Positions 52,309-58,931 of a stretch of 64,000 nt of DNA are shown piece by piece. The notes beneath the pieces are model-generated. The model made no database searches and was not told the DNA's origin. It saw only the letters and a list, made by a program, of their open reading frames with translations. The position numbers and the translations under genes are program-made. How positions within the stretch are numbered: the first letter of the stretch is position 1; each line of letters starts with the position of its first letter. Source of the DNA: WVZH01 sp034430895 (lineage in GTDB: Bacteria; Chloroflexota; Anaerolineae; Anaerolineales; E44-bin32); contig DAOUDW010000102.1 of assembly GCA_034430895.1 (NCBI GenBank), positions 1 through 64,000 on the forward strand, in the 5' to 3' direction.

Positions 52309-53094
52309 TCAGCATTCCTCAGACAGCGAGTAATCATCTTTCGCCCCGATCATGTAAGCCACCACACACTCGCGAAACGTATGAATGTCATCGATGATCG
52401 GCCGGTCACACACCTTTCGTCCGTGCCGCAAGACTATCACGCGATCACTAACCTGGTGGATGTCCTCCAGACGATGGCTGCTGATAATAATGGAACACCC
52501 CTGTGATTTGAGCTGATGGATTAATGCCAGCACCTTCTCCACGGCGACAACATTAAGAGCCGCAGTCGGCTCGTCCATGATGATGATGCTGGAATCGAAG
52601 GCAGTCACACGGCCGATGGCGACCGCCTGTCGTTGACCGCCTGATAAATGCTTCACCTTTAAATTCACAGAATCGATATCGATCCTGAGATTATCAATCA
52701 AGCGTAATGATTCCTGTGCCATCGTACGCTTGTTGAGCAGGCGTACCGGCCCCAAACGAAAAAGCACATGTTCACGTCCCAAGAACATATTTGCCGCTAC
52801 GTTCAGGTTATCGACCAGGGCAAAATCCTGATAGACCATTTCAATGCCCATCGAGCGTGAATCTTCCGGATTTCCAAGCTTGATTTGACGACCATCGATG
52901 AAAATCTGACCCCCATCCGGGAGAAGTGCACCGCTGAGCACCTTCATCAGGGTGGATTTTCCAGCCGCATTGTCACCTGCCAGACCGAGCACCTCGCCGC
53001 GTTTTAAGATCAAATTGACCCCGCACAGCGCTTGTATGGCTCCAAAACGCTTGCGAATATCACGCATTTCCACGCGGGCTATTGTATCATCCAC
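52309..53094 (-). CDS. Single-domain sugar ABC transporter ATPase
   Basis: 261 residues with one canonical nucleotide-binding domain: Walker A GDNAAGKST, Q-loop MVYQDFALVD, signature LSGGQRQAVAIG, Walker B IIIMDEPTAAL and switch His in ISSHRLEDI. Most sugar importers of this class use a two-domain ATPase (as XylG does here); this single-domain type must pair with itself or another ATPase. It shares long stretches with the ATPase-like half of the histidine kinase at 55463, such as VLRHGRKV and ANMFLG. It starts 12 bp after the permease. Confidence 0.9.
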   Translation of the reverse strand: MDDTIARVEMRDIRKRFGAIQALCGVNLILKRGEVLGLAGDNAAGKSTLMKVLSGALLPDGGQIFIDGRQIKLGNPEDSRSMGIEMVYQDFALVDNLNVAANMFLGREHVLFRLGPVRLLNKRTMAQESLRLIDNLRIDIDSVNLKVKHLSGGQRQAVAIGRVTAFDSSIIIMDEPTAALNVVAVEKVLALIHQLKSQGCSIIISSHRLEDIHQVSDRVIVLRHGRKVCDRPIIDDIHTFRECVVAYMIGAKDDYSLSEEC

Positions 53095-53106
53095 AGATGA
53101 CTCCCC

Positions 53107-54120
53107 TCAGAATGTGCTACGCCTGCGTCGCCACATATCATAGGTAACCGCAACCACCAGCACGGTACCCAATACCGTTTCCTGCACATAAGGTGACATA
53201 TTGACGATCACCATCCCATTGAACATCACGCCCATAATCGCCGCTCCAAGAATGGCACCTGTTATCGTCCCTTCGCCACCACGAAGGCTCGTTCCTCCAA
53301 TTACCGTAGCGGCAATCGCCCATAATTCGTAGGTAGACCCTACAGTTGGTGTGCCTTGACCCAGGCGTGAAGCCAACAGCAATCCCACCAACCCTGCCAT
53401 GACGCCACTACTGACGTAGCAAAAACTACGCACGCGATCAACGTTAATTCCCGCCACGCGCGCCGCCTCGATGTTTCCACCCACGGCATAGATGTGCCGA
53501 CCAAGCGTCGTCGAACGTAAAATGAAAGCCGCAAGTACCGCAACAATAACCAGGATAACGAACATGACGGGGATCTGAAATACTTCACCCTGACCCAATT
53601 CCAGGAAGGGAAAATCAAGGGGAAAGACGATCGGATATCCGCGCGTGATGTACTTCGCCATACCCCGCGCTACCAACCAAGTTCCTAATGTGATAATGAA
53701 TGAGGGAATTTGCAGCTTGGTAACACAAAATCCATGCCACCTACCGACAAGGCCGGAGAAAACGAGAACGATCAAAATGGAAGGCAATATCCCCAAAGGA
53801 GGAATGGGCCCCACGCCTTTCATCATCAACGTGGCTGCAAACACACCGGTTAGTGCCGTCATCGAACCCACAGAAAGATCGATGCCATCCGTGATGATCA
53901 CAAGGATTTCACCGATGGCCAGTAGACCGAAAGTCGCCACAAAACGCATAATCACTTTTAGATTCGCCAACTTGAGAAAAGCTTCCGGTCTTTGCCACCA
54001 AAAAAATAAGCAAAGCCCTAAAAAAGCAAACGCAATGCTGAACTCCCGAAACCTGAAAATGTTGCGTAACTGTTGTATTCGTATTTTCACGGGTGAAGGA
54101 ACGGGCTTCATCTCATCCAT
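53107..54120 (-). CDS. Sugar ABC transporter permease, RbsC-like
   Basis: The 337-residue permease has about nine hydrophobic segments, with GEILVIITDGIDLSVGSM, IPSFIITLGTWLVARG, AVGGNIEAARVAGI and VIGGTSLRGGEGTI, all typical of the BPD_transp_2 family. A cytoplasmic N-terminal tail of about 30 basic residues precedes the first helix. It is the first gene of the minus-strand operon, followed by the ATPase and binding protein, and diverges from the response regulator. Its promoter is the module at 54276-54211. The annotated ATG at 54120 has GGAGG rather far upstream; a start three codons later is possible. Confidence 0.88.
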   Translation of the reverse strand: MDEMKPVPSPVKIRIQQLRNIFRFREFSIAFAFLGLCLFFWWQRPEAFLKLANLKVIMRFVATFGLLAIGEILVIITDGIDLSVGSMTALTGVFAATLMMKGVGPIPPLGILPSILIVLVFSGLVGRWHGFCVTKLQIPSFIITLGTWLVARGMAKYITRGYPIVFPLDFPFLELGQGEVFQIPVMFVILVIVAVLAAFILRSTTLGRHIYAVGGNIEAARVAGINVDRVRSFCYVSSGVMAGLVGLLLASRLGQGTPTVGSTYELWAIAATVIGGTSLRGGEGTITGAILGAAIMGVMFNGMVIVNMSPYVQETVLGTVLVVAVTYDMWRRRRSTF

Positions 54121-54210
54121 AGATCCGTCGTTTCCTCCTGTTGAAAAAACAAGCGATGAATAGAAAACGAATGGCCGCGAAGTAATACTTCGGGCTTAAC
54201 GCACAAGTGC

Positions 54211-54276
54211 AGTATAGGTGAAGTTATATTCACAAGGCTAGGGGGCATCCCTACGTATTATAGGGGGTTTCCCCCA
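54211..54276 (-). promoter_or_regulatory. Shared promoter module of the second sugar ABC operon
   Basis: On the minus strand: GGGGG-AAA-CCCCC (54275-54263), 11 bp, GGGATGCCCCC (54251-54241), 24 bp, then TATACT (54216-54211). It aligns without a gap with the module at 46494-46559: 14 + 11 + 11 + 24 + 6 bases in both. The operator lies between this operon and the divergent response-regulator gene and could control both. Confidence 0.6.
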
Positions 54277-54320
54277 TCCAACTTCCGTTGGGAAAAACAT
54301 CTCACAAGTTGCAATGATGG

Positions 54321-54326
54321 TATAGT
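54321..54326 (+). promoter_or_regulatory. Probable -10 of the response regulator gene (leaderless)
   Basis: TATAGT lies 7 bases before the ATG at 54333, with no consensus -35 and no ribosome binding site. The transcript would start at or next to the ATG. The paired dyads at 54241-54275 lie upstream, so the regulator may control itself. Confidence 0.45.
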
Positions 54327-54332
54327 AATGGA

Positions 54333-55391
54333 ATGGACGAAGTACGCACACTCCTGGCAGACGATCACGCACTTGTGCGTGAGGGAATCCGCAATGCCCT
54401 AAAGAAAATCCCCAATATCCGCATAATCGGTGAGGTTGGTGATGGCCCTTCGTTGATGGAAGCCTTGCAGAATCACAATCCTGACCTGCTGCTTCTCGAT
54501 GTTACTATGCCAGAGTTCAAACCCGTGGAAACGATCAAAGAAATCTGTCAAAGCCACCCCGCGATGAAAATCCTGGTGATCAGCGCCTATGACGATGATG
54601 TATATGTGCAGGGGCTGATGCAAGCCGGTGTAGACGGTTATCTCTTGAAAGACCAATCTCTGGGCGATCTGCAGCTCGCCATCGAGCGCGTATTGTCGAA
54701 TGAAAAGTGGGTTTCCAGTCGCGTAATCGATAAACTGGTACGTATTTCGGAAAGGTCATCAACGCCCCCTACATCCCTACTGACATCCCGACAGCGCGAC
54801 ATCCTGCGTTTGCTGCAACAAGGACTCGACAATCAAAGCATCGCACAACGGATGAATCTCAGTATTAAAACCATTGAGAATCACCTCACACGCATCTACC
54901 GTCAGCTTGACGTTCAGAGTCGCCTCGGAGCTGTAAAATACACCACCCATCACCCGGATATCCTCGGATTGCCTGGGCAGTTGGTCACGCAAGAGCCTCC
55001 AGCCGTGACGACTTCCGAACAAAATGCCGTCACGTTATTGCTGGTCGACGACAACGCTCGTTATCGCTATCAACTTCGACGCATGATCGGCAAAGTATGC
55101 GCCCATGCTCTGATCTATGAAGCTGAGAACATCGACGAGACTGTGAATCTCATTCAACACATCACACCCCACCTGATATTGATCGATGTCGTTCTGGGTG
55201 ATGAAGATGGCATTCACTGCACACGACGTATTCGAGCGATCTCGTCTAAACCGCGGGTAGTACTTATCAGCGCCTATCCCGATCGTGAATTCCACCGCCT
55301 GGGTCTGGAGGCGGGCGCAGTGGCCTTTCTGGATAAGAAAGACCTCGACGCGGCTTCGTTACGCGAATTAATCGATGACGTAGTGGTTTAA
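54333..55391 (+). CDS. Response regulator with receiver - LuxR HTH - receiver order
   Basis: A 352-residue protein. Receiver 1 covers about 4-120, with acidic residues D10/D11, phospho-acceptor D56 and K106. A LuxR/NarL-type helix-turn-helix (about 148-205) reads LTSRQRDILRLLQQGLDNQSIA and SIKTIENHLTRIYRQL. Receiver 2 covers about 233-350, with D239/D240, phospho-acceptor D285 and K335. NarL-type regulators normally end at the HTH; here a second receiver follows, so DNA binding is flanked by two phosphorylation inputs. The gene lies 71 bp before the ABC-fused histidine kinase, its evident partner, and diverges from the second sugar transporter. Confidence 0.9.
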   Translation: MDEVRTLLADDHALVREGIRNALKKIPNIRIIGEVGDGPSLMEALQNHNPDLLLLDVTMPEFKPVETIKEICQSHPAMKILVISAYDDDVYVQGLMQAGVDGYLLKDQSLGDLQLAIERVLSNEKWVSSRVIDKLVRISERSSTPPTSLLTSRQRDILRLLQQGLDNQSIAQRMNLSIKTIENHLTRIYRQLDVQSRLGAVKYTTHHPDILGLPGQLVTQEPPAVTTSEQNAVTLLLVDDNARYRYQLRRMIGKVCAHALIYEAENIDETVNLIQHITPHLILIDVVLGDEDGIHCTRRIRAISSKPRVVLISAYPDREFHRLGLEAGAVAFLDKKDLDAASLRELIDDVVV

Positions 55392-55462
55392 AAAATTACC
55401 GACCTAACGTTACAAACACGCAACAAGGATCGTTCTAATTTTACGCAAGTAAACGAAAGAAT

Positions 55463-57088
55463 ATGAAACGAGATATGCAGCCGAGATTGAAAGTCACTGA
55501 GCTTTCGAAAAGTATCGGTTCACTACCTGCTCTGCAGCGCGTAAGCTTCGAAGTGTATACCGGCGAAGTGGTAGGGTTGATGGGCAGAAGCGGGGCAGGG
55601 AAATCTCTGCTTGCATCACTGATTACCGGCCTGTCTTCACCTGATTCCGGGCAAATGGTTTTCGAGGGTCGTAACATACAATGGCCTTTTCATGCTCAAA
55701 AATTGGGCATTGAAGCCATCCACCAACGACCTCGTTTGGCTGATCACCTGGATATCACTGCCAATATTTTCCTGGGCAGCGAATTGCGTCTGCCGATCAT
55801 CGGGCAGTATCTGAATATCCTCGATCGCCGCCGGATGAACAACGAAGCGGCATGTATTCTCAAACAGCTCAATTTCCACTTCCCCTCCCTGCGCGAAAAA
55901 GTGGCCAATCTATCCAGCGAACAACGCCAGATGTTGTCCATCGCCCAGGTGATGACGCATCCGTCGAAACTCATTGTTGTCGATGAGCCAACAGGGCTAC
56001 TCAGCTACCACCAACAAAAGAAACTGCTCTCGTTAATTCGTCAATGGCAAGATCAAGGCATATCGATTATCTTTTGCAGCAAAGATCTCGATCACTTATT
56101 CGCCGTAACCGATCGGATTGTCGCTTTACGGCATGGCCGAAAAGTGGCCGCCCATCGCACCGACGAAGTCAGCCGGGAAGAGATCGTAGCTGCACTGGTG
56201 GGTACCACAAGCCGGCAGCAGCTCACACCGGCGATCTGGGCTTTGGATAACTATTACCGCGCACGAGAACAAGCAGAAAATCTGCGCCACCAACAAAAAC
56301 TGCTCGAACAAAATCTGGCCGTGCAGGACACGCGCATTCGCAGCCTTATTGAACAAATGACAGAACAGGTAAGGGCGCTGGATCAAGCAAATATCGCCCT
56401 GCAAGACGCGCACCGGCGATTGCTGACAGAACGCGAACAGGAACGAAAACACCTGGCGAGGGAACTGCACGACCAGTTGATTCAAGACTTGTTGAGTGTG
56501 AATTACCAATTGGAGGAAAGCGAAGCACACGCTGATGTAGGGCCAGAACTAAAAGAAGATATCCTCCAAATCCGTAACTCTATCCGCATGTTCGTTGCCG
56601 ACTTACGCAGAATTTGCAGTGACCTGCGTCCCCCCACAATCGATAGCCTGGGGCTGGGGTCCGCGCTGCAGTCCTATACACAAGATTGGAGTGAACGAAC
56701 CGGCATTGAACTGAAGCTCAACCTAGATACCAATCTGGGGAGATTGCCCGAGGCAATCGAACTATCCGTTTTTCGCATCGTGCAAGAGGGTCTTAATAAC
56801 GTCCGCAAGCATGCAATGGCCAACAAGATCGACGTTACCCTAGAACATACTTCGATGCGTGCTTTGATGATATCCATTTCCGATGATGGCGGCGGTTTGC
56901 AAGACGACTTCGATCTCTCTACGCTTTCGAGAGAAGGGCACTTTGGCTTATTAGGAATCAGCGAAAGGGTCGCTCTCCTCGGGGGACGATTGGACATGAA
57001 AAACAAACCCGAAGGCGGTTTGCTGCTGCAAGTTGAAATCCCACACCCACGCGTCGATCTTCCCGTAAAACTGGCGGAAGAACGTTAG
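55463..57088 (+). CDS. Histidine kinase fused to an N-terminal sugar-ABC ATPase-like domain
   Basis: A 541-residue chain without membrane helices. Residues ~8-250 form an ABC ATPase domain of the sugar-import type: Walker A GRSGAGKS (41-48), Q88, Walker B LIVVDE (170-175). The signature is LSSEQ (150-154) instead of LSGGQ, and the switch His is replaced by K207. A coiled coil (about 265-325) leads to a HisKA_3/HATPase_c kinase of the NarX/DegS class, with phospho-His H336 in ARELHD, QEGLNNVRKHA, DDGGGL and GLLGISER. It has no other sensor domain. The ATPase half is closest by eye to the single-domain ATPase at 52309. It probably senses the sugar transporter or nucleotide state and phosphorylates the regulator upstream. 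The ribosome binding site is weak. Confidence 0.9.
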   Translation: MKRDMQPRLKVTELSKSIGSLPALQRVSFEVYTGEVVGLMGRSGAGKSLLASLITGLSSPDSGQMVFEGRNIQWPFHAQKLGIEAIHQRPRLADHLDITANIFLGSELRLPIIGQYLNILDRRRMNNEAACILKQLNFHFPSLREKVANLSSEQRQMLSIAQVMTHPSKLIVVDEPTGLLSYHQQKKLLSLIRQWQDQGISIIFCSKDLDHLFAVTDRIVALRHGRKVAAHRTDEVSREEIVAALVGTTSRQQLTPAIWALDNYYRAREQAENLRHQQKLLEQNLAVQDTRIRSLIEQMTEQVRALDQANIALQDAHRRLLTEREQERKHLARELHDQLIQDLLSVNYQLEESEAHADVGPELKEDILQIRNSIRMFVADLRRICSDLRPPTIDSLGLGSALQSYTQDWSERTGIELKLNLDTNLGRLPEAIELSVFRIVQEGLNNVRKHAMANKIDVTLEHTSMRALMISISDDGGGLQDDFDLSTLSREGHFGLLGISERVALLGGRLDMKNKPEGGLLLQVEIPHPRVDLPVKLAEER

Positions 57089-57193
57089 CAGCCAAATGCC
57101 ATTTGCATACCTCCATATCCCCCTTGCATCGTTGCGAACATTTTGCCGATATGATAGATTCTTAAAACCACGGCTTCCGGTTTAGGAGTAAGT

Positions 57194-58723
57194 ATGGCTC
57201 CCACACCACGTTTATCACTGAACGACGATTTCGCAGCTCATTTGAACTGTCCGATCTGTGGAAATGCGAGTCTGATTGTCCATCACACCGCTTCCCTCCC
57301 GGACTATGTTTCCTGCCGCAGCTGTGGATCAGCCTTTGTCGTTGAGGCTGACGGAGAACGTGTTCTATATGGAAAGATCAACGACCAATACCATCGCACC
57401 CAACAATTCGCCTTGAAACAATGGGTTATGCTGGAAGCCGTCGACCGCCGCGCCTCCGATGAACGAGCGGAAGAGGAAGACACGACCGCCCCACCGGCAG
57501 TTGAAGCAGCTCCCCCACCTGCAGCCCGAGAAGCTGCCCCGCCACCACCAAGCCCAGCGGAGGATCTTCTACGATCAGCAGCCGTGCCGATTCCCACAGA
57601 ACCCGATCTTCATTGGCCTCCGAGGAAAATCTTCCCCTTGGAACCAGATACGGAGCCCGAACCCATACAACCCGATCGAGTCGAACCTATACAACCCGAT
57701 CGCGTCGCACCCAGTCCCCTGCCTCCTGCAAGCATTGAACCCGAAATGCCTAAGGCTGCCCAGACTCCACTGCCTTCGACGCCACCCATTCCCGCCAAAC
57801 CTGAAACCCCATCAGGTGTCGATCTAAGCAAAATCGGCCTCCCACCCAAGCAGCCGGAAGACCAAGAACCACTCATCGAAACGCCTGTCTTTCCGCAGGG
57901 AGTAAAATTAAAGCAACTGCAGGAAGATCGCGCTGCAGAGCCTTTGCCGAAAATGCCGCCAAAACCAGAAGTCATGCCAGGTCTGCCGCCAAAACCAGAA
58001 GTCATGCCGGGTCTGCCGCCAAAACCAGAGGTCATGCCAGGTGTGCCGCCACAAGCCCCAGCCCAACCTGCCCCCCAACCACCAGTATTGGAACTGCGTG
58101 AAAACGACCCTCCACAAGGCTTCCGACACCGAGTCGTCATCCGGGGAGAGAAAGTGACCTTTCCCAAGAAGGCTTGTGCACACTGTCAAGGAACTCCTGT
58201 GCGTGGTCGCCTGACAATCATTGGAGATCTTCCACAAGGGCAGAAAATCGGACAACGAAAAAAAGCGGCCTTCAACTTGCCCCTGTGCGCGGAATGCCAT
58301 GATCGAGCGCAAACCGTCACACCCGAAGAAAAAGCGGAACGCCTTCAAGCCTACCTGATAGCTATGCTTGTCGCCATGGTGTTTCTCGTGGCAGCTCTCG
58401 CCTGGGGTGTTGATCTTCAGGAGAACCCGTTTCCAAGTTTGATCATTCTCGCCGTTCTTGCCCTGATCGGCTTTTTTGTCCCAGCCTACTTCTTATTAAA
58501 CCGCATTGTACCTACTCCACCCTCACCCAACGCCGCTTATATACGCTCGACGCTTCTCATTCCCGACGACGCGCAAGGCCTGGAAACGGCCTTCGAATTC
58601 CGCAATAAGGAATATGCCGAGCAGTTCTTCGTCGCCAATGATATCTTTACCCTGGGGAAACCCGTGCAGGTGAAAGATCGCTCCTTCACCAGGACTCGGC
58701 CTCCCGAACCTCCTCCAGCGTAA
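57194..58723 (+). CDS. Proline-rich zinc-ribbon membrane protein
   Basis: A 509-residue protein of unknown role. An N-terminal zinc ribbon (CPIC near residue 19 and CRSC near 41) is followed by a long Pro/Glu-rich region (about 90-310) with near-perfect tandem repeats, a second Cys pair set (CAHC, CAEC at about 330-380), two membrane helices (about 391-412 and 417-438) and a C-terminal soluble tail. The order suggests a membrane protein with a large flexible cytoplasmic arm. AGGAG precedes the ATG. It lies between the sugar-sensing kinase and uvrA, and is followed by a terminator. Confidence 0.75.
   Translation: MAPTPRLSLNDDFAAHLNCPICGNASLIVHHTASLPDYVSCRSCGSAFVVEADGERVLYGKINDQYHRTQQFALKQWVMLEAVDRRASDERAEEEDTTAPPAVEAAPPPAAREAAPPPPSPAEDLLRSAAVPIPTEPDLHWPPRKIFPLEPDTEPEPIQPDRVEPIQPDRVAPSPLPPASIEPEMPKAAQTPLPSTPPIPAKPETPSGVDLSKIGLPPKQPEDQEPLIETPVFPQGVKLKQLQEDRAAEPLPKMPPKPEVMPGLPPKPEVMPGLPPKPEVMPGVPPQAPAQPAPQPPVLELRENDPPQGFRHRVVIRGEKVTFPKKACAHCQGTPVRGRLTIIGDLPQGQKIGQRKKAAFNLPLCAECHDRAQTVTPEEKAERLQAYLIAMLVAMVFLVAALAWGVDLQENPFPSLIILAVLALIGFFVPAYFLLNRIVPTPPSPNAAYIRSTLLIPDDAQGLETAFEFRNKEYAEQFFVANDIFTLGKPVQVKDRSFTRTRPPEPPPA
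57956..58045 (+). repeat. Three tandem 30-bp coding repeats
   Basis: Three near-identical 30-bp units encode PPKPEVMPG(L/V) inside the Pro-rich region. A shorter 24-bp pair (57659-57706) encodes EPIQPDRV twice. Recent duplication is likely because the units differ at very few bases. Confidence 0.85.
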
Positions 58724-58833
58724 ATTCAGATAGAGACAATTGTTCGTCGCGCTGGACGATATACCCTTGCGCTTCAGCGTCCCCAGGCATACAACAGCCA
58801 AGCGTTGCCTAACGCGTCCCCAATAAAGATCAA

Positions 58834-58870
58834 GGCCCGAGAAAATCGGGCCAGGTTTTGATTTTGGTCT
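58834..58870 (+). terminator. Hairpin terminator before uvrA
   Basis: GGCCCGA/TCGGGCC (58834-58840 with 58846-58852), followed by a T-rich stretch. A TATAAT at 58873-58878 just after it may be the uvrA -10. Confidence 0.6.
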
Positions 58871-58931
58871 GTTATAATGATAAGTTGTTACCGCGAATAG
58901 AACATTTGTACGAATAAAGGGTCAGAATCGA

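Noticed and set aside
55463..57088. Artificial fusion by assembly error
   Set aside because: The frame is continuous, the coiled-coil linker is natural, and neighbours on both sides fit the same pathway. Coverage data would be needed to be certain.
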